Notes: generated by a model from the letters alone, not told the origin. A stretch of 64,000 nucleotides of DNA from Pontibacter anaerobius (GCF_026241195.1 NZ_JAPFQO010000012.1:115010-179009); one strand, 5' to 3'. Counted from the stretch's first letter, positions 51,862-60,341 are shown. Program-made: numbers and translations.

Positions 51862-52983
51862 TTACTTAAATAGCTCTTTTATAACCCTGCCCTTCAGCAC
51901 GGTGGTGTCCATTTTTATCTCTAAGCGGATGGAATCTTGAGGAGGCAGTACCTGCACCGAGTCTTGCTGCGATGCCGCCAGCGTGGTATCTGGAGCAAGT
52001 GCTACCACGGTTGTATCTATGCGAGGCACAACCACCAGGGAGTCCATTTCGATTTTGAGCAAGCGCGCCACAGTAAGGGGCAGGTCGATCAGCGAATATT
52101 CGGCCACTACCTCACCCCGCCCGAAATCAGGGCCCAAGGCCAGCAGGAATACCTGCTGACAGCCAGGGCAGTTGTCGCCGTGCTCGGCCCAGCCCCCATC
52201 GATTCCATCCAGGTGCCGGCCGTGGTCTGTGGTAACTAGCAATGTCGTTTTTTTCTTGAAGGCCTCGTCTGTGCTCAGGAAATCCCAAAGCTCCATCACA
52301 TACCTGTCGTCCCTGGCAATGCCTCTGAGGTAGTTCTCCCAGTTGCCCGCATGAGCAAAGCCATCCGGCTCCATAAAGTTAATGAGCATCAGGTTGGGCT
52401 TGTGCGTGGTCAGTATCCTTTTTGCCTCCACCAGCGTGAGCGAGTCCATGCGGTAGCCGGTGCCAGGGCCATTTACACCTGCGTTCACAGATGGCAGAAA
52501 TTCATCTTTCCAGTCCGGCCGCTGGGTGTTGGCCAATATGTGCAGCTTGTCTTTGCTGGAAACGATCCAGGCGGCGGTAGCGGGTTTGCCCGTCTGCTTC
52601 AGGAAGTACTGGAAGATGGAAGGGTTTGCCGGAAGCTCATCGCCGTAGTTATCGATAGGTTGGTTCACACCGGTTGTTATGGCCGTGTGGCCGGAGTTCG
52701 TATAGGTATACCCGTAGTTGTAGAATTTTGGCAGGAAGTGGCCCTTCTGTATAAGATTGGCAGACATATTGGGAATAAGCCCAGGCGTGGCTCCCCAGGT
52801 TTCGGACCACCTAACGCCATCTATTACCACAATCACCACATGCTCCGTTTTCAGCGGTTTTGTGCCGGAAGGCGGAGCTGTGCAGGCAACCAAAAGGATT
52901 AACAGCAACCCCAGGAGCTTTTTACTCCACCGGCCGTATTTCTTTGTGATCGCAGGAATTGTTTTGGCACCCATATCACTCAT
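51862..52983 (-). CDS. Alkaline-phosphatase-superfamily lipoprotein (nucleotide pyrophosphatase/phosphodiesterase-like)
   Basis: 373 codons from ATG 52983 (GTG at 52989 is less likely). Lipobox LLLILLVACTAP. Core: VVIVVIDGVRWSETWGATPGLIPN (metal-binding Asp), YTNSGHTAITTGVNQ (nucleophile Thr/Ser site), LMLINFMEPDGFAHAGNWENY and TTLLVTTDHGRHLDGIDGGWAEHGDN (metal-binding Asp/His). The C-terminal part (about 305-370) is a Val/Asp/Thr-rich stretch. In this family the substrate is phosphodiesters or phosphonates; not specified here. It is monocistronic. Confidence 0.85.
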   Translation of the reverse strand: MSDMGAKTIPAITKKYGRWSKKLLGLLLILLVACTAPPSGTKPLKTEHVVIVVIDGVRWSETWGATPGLIPNMSANLIQKGHFLPKFYNYGYTYTNSGHTAITTGVNQPIDNYGDELPANPSIFQYFLKQTGKPATAAWIVSSKDKLHILANTQRPDWKDEFLPSVNAGVNGPGTGYRMDSLTLVEAKRILTTHKPNLMLINFMEPDGFAHAGNWENYLRGIARDDRYVMELWDFLSTDEAFKKKTTLLVTTDHGRHLDGIDGGWAEHGDNCPGCQQVFLLALGPDFGRGEVVAEYSLIDLPLTVARLLKIEMDSLVVVPRIDTTVVALAPDTTLAASQQDSVQVLPPQDSIRLEIKMDTTVLKGRVIKELFK

Positions 52984-53473
52984 TATCACACTTATAAGTA
53001 TAATTTTGTATACGATTGTTATAAGTATTCAGATGTAAACATGGTTGAGGGAGAATTACGTAAGCATTTATACTTTGCACATATTCATGAGCATTAGCCT
53101 AATTCTGTTCCGTAGCTTTACACTCCTCTAGAACGTTTCATTCTCTCTTTTTTGTCATCCTGAAAGAATCTTGGTAGTAAGGAGTTAGGTTTAACCCCGT
53201 GGAGGAAGGGGCCCTCTTTTTCGACCAGGTTTCTTAACGGATTGACAGAGATTCTATAGCTACATCTTTCAGAATGAAACACCCCAAACCTCAAGGAGAC
53301 AGTCTTTATGGATCAAGGTTGAATCTGAAAAATTATGGCCCCGTACAAGCACACACTTACGCTAGGTATGGTTCAGTCAGGTTGCTCGCACTTCTTCCCC
53401 ACCATAAAAAAACCTTGCCCTACTTCTTGCGTTTAATACAGAACTTTGCATTATTGCAAGCCTAACACAACAC
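52984..53473. other. Intergenic region before the phhA leader
   Basis: 490 bp. A TTG at 53427-53429 and a GAACTTTG box at 53441-53448 could be part of the phhA leader promoter, though spacing is poor. The palindrome TTGCA-ttat-TGCAA (53446-53459) sits right there and could be an operator. A 63-codon open frame around 53274-53465 has no protein-like composition. Confidence 0.4.
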
Positions 53474-53617
53474 ATGCATAAACCAGCAGCCATAGCGACA
53501 TCACTTTCTCTGCCAAATTCCCTTGGCATGGCGCTGCTGTATATTGCCTATTCTTATTGCCTGAGCGTGTATAGCTATTACAGCTATTATTATCGCTATT
53601 ACAGCACCCGCAGCTAA
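53474..53617 (+). CDS. Tyrosine-rich leader peptide upstream of phhA
   Basis: 47 codons, ATG 53474 to TAA 53617 (second in-frame ATG at 53528). After a plain N-terminus the peptide has 11 Tyr between residues 23 and 43, nine of them TAT codons, with the dense part YSYYSYYYRYY at 33-43, and ends STRS. A Tyr-rich short ORF with no other purpose, directly before a terminator and the phenylalanine hydroxylase gene, has the features of an attenuation leader: scarcity of charged tRNA-Tyr would stall the ribosome in the Tyr run. Starvation for Tyr thus would raise synthesis of the enzyme that makes Tyr. Confidence 0.8.
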   Translation: MHKPAAIATSLSLPNSLGMALLYIAYSYCLSVYSYYSYYYRYYSTRS

Positions 53618-53626
53618 GGCAATCAC

Positions 53627-53724
53627 CTAAAACTAGCATTTTAGACTCGGGGAGTAAAGCCAAAAGGCCCTCCCACCGGTGAACCTGCCAAAGCAGCGGC
53701 TCAAGCCCCTGCTTTTTTCTTTTT
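53627..53724 (+). promoter_or_regulatory. Attenuator: terminator and competing hairpins between leader peptide and phhA
   Basis: The terminator is AAGCAG-c-GGC (53691-53700), loop TCAA, GCC-c-CTGCTT (53705-53714), then TTTTCTTTTT-type U tract to 53724. Upstream lie a small hairpin CTAAAA/TTTTAG (53627-53632 / 53639-53644) and a GGGAG...CTCCC stem with inner GCC-aaaa-GGC (about 53650-53674). CGGGG and AGCC around 53648-53662 can alternatively pair with CCCCTG and GGCT of the terminator, which would open it. Pairings were found by eye only. Confidence 0.65.
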
Positions 53725-53756
53725 GTACCCAACTCAACATATCAAACCATAAAAAT

Positions 53757-54500
53757 ATGAACCTGACACAGAACTACAGCACCTACACCGAAGAGAACCA
53801 CAACGTTTGGGCCATACTTTTCCAGCGCCAGATCGAGAACCTGCCCGACAAAGCCATACCCGAATTTTTTAAGGGCCTGGAGCTGGTGAATTTCCAGCCG
53901 GACCGCATCCCTAACTTTGAGGAGGTAAACAAGCGCCTGAAGCCCCTCACCGGCTTTGAGGTAGTGGCCGCACCAGGCATCGTGGACGATGCCCTGTTCT
54001 TCGGCTTGATCGCGGAGAAGAAGTTTCCGGCCACGGTATGGATCCGGAGAATGGACCAGCTCGATTACCTGGAGGAGCCCGACATGTTCCATGATGTGTT
54101 TGGCCACGTGCCGCTGCTTACCATTCCGGTGTACTGCGAGTTTCTGGCTAAACTATCGGCCATGGCACTGCAGCACGTAGACCGCCCCGACATTGTGGAC
54201 CGCCTGACGCGCATCTACTGGTACACGATTGAGTTTGGCCTGTTCCGGAAGCCAGGCAAGGAGGCCCGCATCTACGGTGCTGGCATACTTTCGTCGGTGG
54301 GTGAGAGCAGGTTGTCGGTGTCGAAGCAAAGTATAAAGTATGATTTTGACGTGCAGCACATCCTGGACACAGGCTACATAAAGGAGACCTTCCAGAGCCA
54401 GTACTTCTGCATCGAGAGCTTTGAGCAACTGCTGGAGAGCCTGCCGCAGATAGAGGAAGCCATACTGAAGCTGCGCGAGGAGCCTGTGCCGGTGGCTTAA
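53757..54500 (+). CDS. phhA: Phenylalanine 4-hydroxylase
   Basis: 247 codons. Iron- and tetrahydropterin-dependent enzyme that turns phenylalanine into tyrosine with O2. Iron ligands His112 and His117 are in FHDVFGHVPLL and Glu159 in YWYTIEFGL; the ending LLESLPQIEEAILKLREE is normal. Length fits single-domain bacterial enzymes. Start taken at ATG 53757 (MNLTQNYSTYTEENHNVW), since a longer frame from 53679 would read through the leader terminator. Expression is probably controlled by the Tyr-rich leader and terminator ahead of it. It is monocistronic. Confidence 0.95.
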   Translation: MNLTQNYSTYTEENHNVWAILFQRQIENLPDKAIPEFFKGLELVNFQPDRIPNFEEVNKRLKPLTGFEVVAAPGIVDDALFFGLIAEKKFPATVWIRRMDQLDYLEEPDMFHDVFGHVPLLTIPVYCEFLAKLSAMALQHVDRPDIVDRLTRIYWYTIEFGLFRKPGKEARIYGAGILSSVGESRLSVSKQSIKYDFDVQHILDTGYIKETFQSQYFCIESFEQLLESLPQIEEAILKLREEPVPVA

Positions 54501-54528
54501 AAAAGAGTTTTTAGTTTAAAGATTGACG

Positions 54529-54561
54529 AAAAACGGCCCGGGTGATGCCCGGGCCGTTTTT
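54529..54561. terminator. Bidirectional terminator, 14-bp stem
   Basis: AAAAACGGCCCGGG (54529-54542) / CCCGGGCCGTTTTT (54548-54561), loop TGATG; ends phhA and the convergent gene at 54588. Confidence 0.95.
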
Positions 54562-54587
54562 ATTGAGGTCTATAAGTATGAATCAGT

Positions 54588-55292
54588 TTAATGCGTGAGC
54601 TCCGGGCTGATCTGGAAACCTAGTTTACGCGGCTTGATGAGGTGCATGTTCTCCAGTTTCTGTTTGAGGGTAATGCGCTCAATGTCACTCACGTCCTGCC
54701 CCATCAGGTCGTTGTTCACGGCGGCTATCATAGCGCTCTCTACCACAATTCGCAGCACCCTGTCGCTGAGCACGTTATTGGCTATATCACTGATCTTCTC
54801 CTGCGGCAGGTCCAGCTGCTTCACGCCCTCTATGCAATAATGATCCTCGATGTTGATGAGCATGCGCCCGATCAGGTAGCCCGGGTCGTCGAGGCGGTTA
54901 TACTTTATCGTGTCTGCCATAAAGTTATAGGCCATGATGTGTCCGAAAAACCGCCTCCTGAAGTCCTCATCTACATAGTTGTTTCGCATGATCTCGTAAT
55001 CATCCGGGAAAGTGATGATGTTGGTGTGCATCACAAAAACCAGCAGATCGCCGGAGAACTTTATCTGAAACTCATGCTCGCCGATGTTGCGGTACTCAAT
55101 CAACACATCCGCATCCTGCTGCGTTACACGCTCGGTCAGCTCTGCCACCAAGTCCTGCGACAACTCTTTGAGCCGTTCAAAAGCGTGCTTGGTATTGCGG
55201 TAAATCGCCTGCTTCGTTTTAGACTTGTGATGCAGGCCATTAATTATATCATCTAACCTATCCTCTAATTTATTTTCCTCTTTATCTTCCAT
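54588..55292 (-). CDS. Hypothetical cytosolic protein, probably helical
   Basis: 234 codons from ATG 55292 (MEDKEENKLEDRLDDII). A frame open further upstream has only a GTG, and its extra part looks non-coding. The protein is highly charged and helical (HKSKTKQAIYRNTKHAFERLKELSQDLVAELTERV), with a central segment LIEYRNIGEHEFQIKFSGDLLVFVMHTNIITFPDDYEIMRNNYVDEDFRRRFFGHIMAYNFMADTI that looks folded. It is a known-looking Bacteroidota family of unknown function; I cannot name a domain. No signal peptide. Convergent with phhA. Confidence 0.7.
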   Translation of the reverse strand: MEDKEENKLEDRLDDIINGLHHKSKTKQAIYRNTKHAFERLKELSQDLVAELTERVTQQDADVLIEYRNIGEHEFQIKFSGDLLVFVMHTNIITFPDDYEIMRNNYVDEDFRRRFFGHIMAYNFMADTIKYNRLDDPGYLIGRMLINIEDHYCIEGVKQLDLPQEKISDIANNVLSDRVLRIVVESAMIAAVNNDLMGQDVSDIERITLKQKLENMHLIKPRKLGFQISPELTH

Positions 55293-55445
55293 AGTATTTT
55301 TTTCGCCTTTGGGTGTCTCAGATTTAGTTTTTACCCCTCTTACAGGTAGTTTGTTTAGTAAACCGCCAACATAGCTCACAGCAACTGCCCCTATATCCGC
55401 ATACTTAACTAAGTACAAAGCAGTTATTGCCACATCGGTATCAGC

Positions 55446-56579
55446 CTAAAGCTCCTTGTGTTCCTCCTCTAAGTTATTATACGAGGGTGGCGGACTTAGC
55501 TGCAGAGCCTCCTGCCCCTGCAGCCGAAAAGCCACCTGCCGCAGCCCGGGCCTGGCTCCTGCATGGTGCAGCAGTAGTTGCTGTGCCTGTACCTGCGCAA
55601 ACACATCCGGTATAGTATGCACGGCTCCGGCCGGCACATGCCGGGTGTGCAGCTGTTGCAGCAAGCTTTCCCGCTCCTGCTGCGCTATAAGCTGGCGAAG
55701 CTTCCCGTTCACCTCCTGGCGGTGACGCACCCGCTCGTAGTTGGTTTTATACTTTGGATCATCGGCCATACGTTCGGCACCAAGCACAGCACAAAGCCTG
55801 CGAAACTGCCTGTCGTCGCCGATAGCCAGCACGAGCTGTTTACCGCACTTGCAAGTATAAACCGAACCGTAAGGCACGATGTTGGGGTGCTCGGAACCCA
55901 TGCGCTGCGGTTCCTGCCCCGCCACCAGGTAATTGGTGGCTTGGTTCGCCAGCGCCGATACGGCCGCCTGCAGCAACGATACCTGCACCAGCTGCCCCTG
56001 CCCTGTCCGCTCCCGCTGCAGCAGGGCCACCAGCACCCCTTCCTTCAGTTGGTGCGCCGTCAGGATATCCATCAGGGCCACCGGCATCTTCACGGGTGGC
56101 CCGTCGGGCTCACCGTTGAGGTACATAAAACCGCTCTCCGCCTGCACCACCGCATCGTAACCGGCCCGGGCATCGTCGGGGCCGTAGCCGGTGATGTGGC
56201 CATAAACGAGGCGCGGGTTTATACTTCGGAGCGACGCATAATCTACCTTTAGCTTTTCGGCGTCGCCGGGTTTGTAGCTGGCTATCACCACATCGGCTTG
56301 CTTTGCCAAGGTATACAGCTGCTGCAGTTGCTGCGGGTCTGCCAGGTTAAGAGCCAGCGAGGTTTTGCCCCAGTTGGCTGCGCAAAAATAGGCAGGAGTG
56401 TCAGTGTCGGCGGATTCGGTGCTGAGTTTCCAGCTGCGGGTAACATCGCCACGGGTGGCGGCATTCTCCACCTTCAGCACGCGTGCACCCAGCTCCGCGA
56501 AGAATTGCCCCACACTTGGCCCGGCCAGCACACTGGCCAACTCCAGCACCAGCATATCTTTAAAAACAGGCATCTGCAT
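55446..56579 (-). CDS. CaiB/BaiF-family CoA-transferase
   Basis: 377 codons. Class III CoA-transferase moving CoA between carboxylic acids. Start MQMPVFKDMLVLELASVLAGPSVGQFFAELGARVLKVENAATRGD matches the family start; NWGKTSLALNLADPQ, VIASYKPGDAEKLKVDYASLRSINPRLVYGHITGYG and the catalytic Asp in YDAVVQAESGFMYLNGEPDGPPVKMPVALMDILTAHQLKEGVLVAL are present. No acyl-CoA partner gene nearby, so the substrate is unknown. Upstream of it lies the YebC gene in the same orientation. Confidence 0.92.
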   Translation of the reverse strand: MQMPVFKDMLVLELASVLAGPSVGQFFAELGARVLKVENAATRGDVTRSWKLSTESADTDTPAYFCAANWGKTSLALNLADPQQLQQLYTLAKQADVVIASYKPGDAEKLKVDYASLRSINPRLVYGHITGYGPDDARAGYDAVVQAESGFMYLNGEPDGPPVKMPVALMDILTAHQLKEGVLVALLQRERTGQGQLVQVSLLQAAVSALANQATNYLVAGQEPQRMGSEHPNIVPYGSVYTCKCGKQLVLAIGDDRQFRRLCAVLGAERMADDPKYKTNYERVRHRQEVNGKLRQLIAQQERESLLQQLHTRHVPAGAVHTIPDVFAQVQAQQLLLHHAGARPGLRQVAFRLQGQEALQLSPPPSYNNLEEEHKEL

Positions 56580-56610
56580 TAATTTATACTTTACTTAAAC
56601 ACCAAACAAA

Positions 56611-56636
56611 AAGCCGCAAACCCAGGTCTGCGGCCA
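56611..56636 (-). terminator. Minus-strand terminator of yebC
   Basis: AAGCCGCA (56611-56618) / TGCGGC (56629-56634), 10-nt loop, with T run on the minus strand; ATACTT words on either side. Confidence 0.75.
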
Positions 56637-56656
56637 GTATATACTTTATAGTTGCG

Positions 56657-57412
56657 CTACTCCAGCTCTGCCATCACTTCCTCGCTCAGTTCCAGGTTAT
56701 GGTATACTTGCTGCACGTCGTCATCGTCCTCCAGCGAGTCTATGAGCCGGAGTATCTTCCGGACAGCTTCCGGGTCCTCTACCTTCACCGTGGTCTGTGG
56801 CAGGCGCTGCAGTTCGGCACTCTCCAGGTCAAGGTGCAGTTCCTCCACCTTCTTCTGCATCGCCCCGAAATCCTCCATCGCGCTGTAGATGGTTATGTAG
56901 CCGTCCTCAAACTCCACTTCCTCGGCACCTCCGTCGGCCAGCTCCAGCAGCAGCTCATCTTCGTTTATACTTTGCTCCGGGTCCAGCTTTGCCACAAACA
57001 CCCCCTTTCGGTCGAAAAGGTACTCTACGGAGCCGCTGGTGCCCAGGCTGCCGCCGCTCTTGTTAAATATGGTGCGCAGGTTCTGCACGGTGCGGTTTAT
57101 GTTATCGGTCAGGCACTCGACAAATACCGCCACACCGTTGGGGCCGTAGCCCTCATAGTTTACCTGGTTGTAGTCACCGGCATCGCTGCCCTCCCCTTTC
57201 TTTACGGCACGCTCAATATTATCCTTGGGCATGTTGGCTGCCTTGCTCGTCTGGATGGCCAGGCGCAGGCGCGGGTTACCGTCCGGGTCGGCGCCGCCTT
57301 CTTTCACGGCTACCGTGATCTCTTTTATAAGCTTGGTGAAAATTTTTGAGCGTTTGGCGTCCAGGGCTCCCTTTTTTCGCTTTATCTGCGACCACTTATT
57401 GTGTCCTGCCAT
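56657..57412 (-). CDS. yebC: YebC/PmpR-family DNA-binding/translation-associated protein
   Basis: 251 codons. Starts MAGHNKWSQIKRKKGALDAKRSKIFTKLIKEITVAVKEGGADPDGNPRLRLAIQTSKAANMPKDNIERAVKKG, the universal YebC start. The acidic C-terminal part (IDSLEDDDDVQQVYHNLELS) is typical. Members were long called transcriptional regulators, and recent work links some to ribosome rescue at polyproline. Full length. Downstream it is separated from the small membrane peptide gene by a terminator. Confidence 0.95.
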   Translation of the reverse strand: MAGHNKWSQIKRKKGALDAKRSKIFTKLIKEITVAVKEGGADPDGNPRLRLAIQTSKAANMPKDNIERAVKKGEGSDAGDYNQVNYEGYGPNGVAVFVECLTDNINRTVQNLRTIFNKSGGSLGTSGSVEYLFDRKGVFVAKLDPEQSINEDELLLELADGGAEEVEFEDGYITIYSAMEDFGAMQKKVEELHLDLESAELQRLPQTTVKVEDPEAVRKILRLIDSLEDDDDVQQVYHNLELSEEVMAELE

Positions 57413-57503
57413 AGCTTTTTATACTATACTTATTATGTTTTGCACTAAATAATATACTCTCTATCTGAACAAAATAAGCAAAATTTTACGGGAAAGGCAT
57501 AAA

Positions 57504-57535
57504 AAGAGCGGCCCTGCTTTCACAGAGCCGCTCTT
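57504..57535 (-). terminator. Minus-strand terminator ending the small-peptide transcript
   Basis: AAGAGCGGC (57504-57512) / GCCGCTCTT (57527-57535), with T run on the minus strand. It lies between the 28-codon gene (57571-57657) and yebC and so defines a separate short transcript. Confidence 0.85.
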
Positions 57536-57570
57536 CTTAAAGCGTTATATAAACATCTTGAGTGCTGATA

Positions 57571-57657
57571 CTAAACCAGCAGCATAAAGATGGCATTTAC
57601 AATGTTAAGACCTACCAGTAGGAAAAAATTAGGAGAATCTTGTATAACTTTTTTCAT
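57571..57657 (-). CDS. 28-residue hydrophobic membrane peptide
   Basis: ATG 57657 to TAG 57571. The peptide begins MKKVIQDSPNFFLLVGLNIV and ends NAIFMLLV: two Lys, an Asp, then a single transmembrane segment of about 17 residues. It has its own terminator 36 bp after the stop and an AT-rich leader with a hairpin (AAGATG/CATCTT, about 57713-57731). Short hydrophobic peptides of this kind may be membrane-complex subunits, stress-related small proteins, or type I toxin-like peptides. Nothing in the sequence decides among these. Confidence 0.55.
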   Translation of the reverse strand: MKKVIQDSPNFFLLVGLNIVNAIFMLLV

Positions 57658-58061
57658 GACTTTTGAATCTTATATATATTTTTTATGATGTTATGGTTTC
57701 TGTTGTTTTGAAGATGTTTACGCCATCTTTGAGGCAATGTTTCAATAAATTATAATTTTGCTAACAAAAATTAAGATATATAGATATCAAAATTTGCTTT
57801 CAAAGCTTGGAATCAAATTTTCAGCATAACTAATTTTAAAGGCCAATTGAATTATTCCAATTTAGCCATGTCACCAACTCTCCTACCTTGTCCTATTTTT
57901 TACAAACATAATACATACTTTTGAATACTCACAACATTATCCAAAAAAATATTTGAAAAAATGCATATATTTTTAGTAGCCATATTTGTAGTATCTTTAC
58001 TGAGAAAAGCGGCTGATGGAAAAAAGATGGCCGCCATGTATTAATTAAAAACCCTATAACA
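57658..58061. other. AT-rich leader region of the DEAD-box helicase gene
   Basis: 404 bp of very AT-rich DNA. TATCTTTA (57992-57999), one mismatch from the -7 consensus, may drive the helicase with a leader of about 55 nt. A 10-codon frame (58016-58048) lies in that leader. The left half carries the leader of the small-peptide gene. Confidence 0.45.
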
Positions 58062-59522
58062 TTGGACTTCCATTCTTTTAACCTCCACGAGGATGTACTG
58101 ACGGGCATTGACTCGATGGGCTATAACAAGCCTACCCCCGTACAGGAACAGGCTATCCCGCTGATCCTGGAACAGAAAGACCTTATTGCCTGCGCCCAGA
58201 CCGGCACAGGAAAAACTGCAGCCTACCTGCTACCGCTTATCGACAGGATATCGCACGGGGGCTATGAGCACACCAGCACCCTTATACTGGTACCGACCCG
58301 CGAGTTGGCCAAGCAGATCGATGAGCAGGTGGAGGGCTTCGGCTACTTTGCCTCGGTTAGCTCCATTGCCATTTACGGCGGCAACAAAGGCGATGACTGG
58401 GAGCAGCAGAAGCGCGCCCTCACCACTGGCGCCGACATTATTATTGCCACACCGGGCCGCCTGCTCTCGCACATGGCCATGGGCTACGTAAAGCTGGACC
58501 AACTCAATCACCTGGTGCTGGACGAGGCGGACAAGATGCTGGACATGGGCTTTATGGATGACCTGATCAAGATCATCAGCCAGTTGCCGAAGCAGCGCCA
58601 GACGCTCCTGTTTTCGGCCACCATGCCACGCAAGATCCGTGACCTGGCACAGCAGATCCTGCAGCAGCCAGCCGAGGTAAACCTGGCCATCTCCAAGCCA
58701 GCCGAAGGTATAGACCAGCGCCTTTACCTGACCTACGACAATCAGAAACTGCCTTTACTGGAGCACCTGCTGCGCGAGCTGGATGTGCAGAGCATGATCA
58801 TCTTTACCTCCCGCAAATCCAACGTGACACCGATCGTGCGCTCCCTCAAGAAGATGAACTTTACGGCGGAGGGCATTTCGTCGGATATGACACAGGATGA
58901 GCGCGAGAAGGCGCTGCAAGGCTTTAAGAACAAGCAGTACCAGATCGTGGTTGCCACCGACATCCTCTCCAGGGGTATAGACATCGACAGCCTTAGCCAC
59001 GTGGTGAACTTCGATATGCCGCAGGACGCCGAGGACTATGTGCACCGCGTGGGCCGCACGGCACGAGCCGCCTCCACCGGTATGGCCATTACGTTTGTGA
59101 ACGAGAAGGACATGTACCGGGTACAGAAGGTAGAGCGCCTGATTGAGCGCGAGCTGCCGAAGCTGGCGCTTCCGGATGACTTCGGTCCTGGCCCGGCGTA
59201 TGACCCAACCCGCAGAGACGGCGGAAGTGCACGCCACCGTGGCGGCAACAAGCCAGGCTCCGGCAGTAAAGGAGACAGGCACCGCAGCAAGCACCACAGA
59301 GGCCCGAAGCCTGGGGCAGCACCACGCCCGGATGGAGCACAGCCAAAGCAGGAAGGCAGTGAAAGGCCTATAAAATTAGCAGGCCAGCCAGGGGCTGAAG
59401 GCGAGAAGAAAAGCGGCAACAGAAACAGAAACCGCAACAGGAACCGCAACAGAAACAAGAACCGCGAACAGGGCAGCAGCCCGGCCAGCAGTACACCTGC
59501 CACACCACAGAGCAACAGCTAA
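58062..59522 (+). CDS. DEAD-box RNA helicase, TTG start
   Basis: 486 codons. ATP-dependent RNA unwinding. All helicase motifs: PTPVQEQ (Q), AQTGTGKT (Walker A, 45-52), PTRELAKQ, TPGRLL, VLDEADKMLDMGF, SATMPRK, ATDILSRGIDIDSLSHVVNFDMP and HRVGRTARA. After about residue 375 the tail is basic and low-complexity (KPGSGSKGDRHRSKHHRGPKPG, then alternating Asn-Arg NRNRNRNRNRNRNKNRE), probably for RNA contact. Only TTG (58062) precedes the conserved N-terminus MDFHSFNLHEDVL; there is no in-frame ATG. Its monocistronic, AT-rich leader fits cold-regulated helicases. Confidence 0.92.
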   Translation: MDFHSFNLHEDVLTGIDSMGYNKPTPVQEQAIPLILEQKDLIACAQTGTGKTAAYLLPLIDRISHGGYEHTSTLILVPTRELAKQIDEQVEGFGYFASVSSIAIYGGNKGDDWEQQKRALTTGADIIIATPGRLLSHMAMGYVKLDQLNHLVLDEADKMLDMGFMDDLIKIISQLPKQRQTLLFSATMPRKIRDLAQQILQQPAEVNLAISKPAEGIDQRLYLTYDNQKLPLLEHLLRELDVQSMIIFTSRKSNVTPIVRSLKKMNFTAEGISSDMTQDEREKALQGFKNKQYQIVVATDILSRGIDIDSLSHVVNFDMPQDAEDYVHRVGRTARAASTGMAITFVNEKDMYRVQKVERLIERELPKLALPDDFGPGPAYDPTRRDGGSARHRGGNKPGSGSKGDRHRSKHHRGPKPGAAPRPDGAQPKQEGSERPIKLAGQPGAEGEKKSGNRNRNRNRNRNRNKNREQGSSPASSTPATPQSNS

Positions 59523-59535
59523 TAAAGAGCAAAGG

Positions 59536-59564
59536 GAGCCGCAATTTAGCGGCTCTTTTGTTTT
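59536..59564 (+). terminator. Terminator of the helicase gene
   Basis: GAGCCGC (59536-59542) / GCGGCTC (59549-59555), loop AATTTA, then TTTTGTTTT; an AAGTATAA word follows directly. Confidence 0.92.
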
Positions 59565-59672
59565 AAAGTATAAACCCTCCAGACTTATCAGTCTTGCCAC
59601 TAACCCTGCCCCGTTAGTTTCGGTACATATACTATAGAAGGTCCTGTTATCCTGGGCTGTTAGGTAATACTT

Positions 59673-60284
59673 ATGCGTGCCTTACTAATTGCAGACATAC
59701 AAAACGATTTCCTGCCCGGCGGCTCGCTGGCCGTGCCGGAGGGGGACGTCATCATTCCCATCGTGAACAGGCTGCAGGAGCAGTTCGACCTGGTAGTGGC
59801 CATACAGGACTGGCATCCGCCGCAGCACAAGAGCTTCGCCTCTAACCATGCAGGCAAAAAACCGCTGGAAGTGATATACCTGAACGGGTTGGAGCAGGTG
59901 CTGTGGCCCGACCACTGCATACAGGGCACCAAAGGCGCAGAATTCTCAGGTAAGCTGGACCAGAACCGCATCGAGGTGATCTTCCGGAAGGGCACCGACC
60001 CCGAGATTGACAGCTACAGCGGCTTCTACGACAACGGACACCTCAAGAGCACCGGCATGGCCGATTACCTGCGCGGCAAAGGCGTAACCGATGTATACCT
60101 GGTTGGGCTGGCCGCGGATTATTGCGTATACTTCTCGGCCAAAGATGCCCTGGCAGAGGGCTTTGAAGTATACTACATCGAAGATGCCACCCGCGCTATA
60201 AACGCAGAGGGATTCGTGAAGGCCAAGGCGGATTTGCTGCAGCGCGGGTGCCACATCATCCGAAGCACAGATTTGCTCCGATAA
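59673..60284 (+). CDS. pncA: Nicotinamidase, copy 1
   Basis: 203 codons. Hydrolyses nicotinamide to nicotinate for NAD salvage. Catalytic triad Asp8, Lys106 and Cys151 (GLAADYCVYFSAKDAL), metal ligands Asp46, His48 (DWHPPQH) and His81 (LWPDHC). Length and motifs are normal. The next gene is a close tandem copy, 57 bp downstream in the same orientation. Which of the two is the main enzyme cannot be told. Confidence 0.94.
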   Translation: MRALLIADIQNDFLPGGSLAVPEGDVIIPIVNRLQEQFDLVVAIQDWHPPQHKSFASNHAGKKPLEVIYLNGLEQVLWPDHCIQGTKGAEFSGKLDQNRIEVIFRKGTDPEIDSYSGFYDNGHLKSTGMADYLRGKGVTDVYLVGLAADYCVYFSAKDALAEGFEVYYIEDATRAINAEGFVKAKADLLQRGCHIIRSTDLLR

Positions 60285-60341
60285 GTATAAAGTACTCCCC
60301 CTGAATTTCTAACTTAGCGGCACGAATCAAATCCCAACCCT

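Noticed and set aside
53274..53465. 63-codon frame upstream of the phhA leader
   Set aside because: No conserved pattern, and it ends in the presumed promoter region of the leader.
53679..53756. Longer N-terminus for phhA
   Set aside because: It would be translated through the terminator stem and lacks family similarity; ATG 53757 gives the family-typical start.
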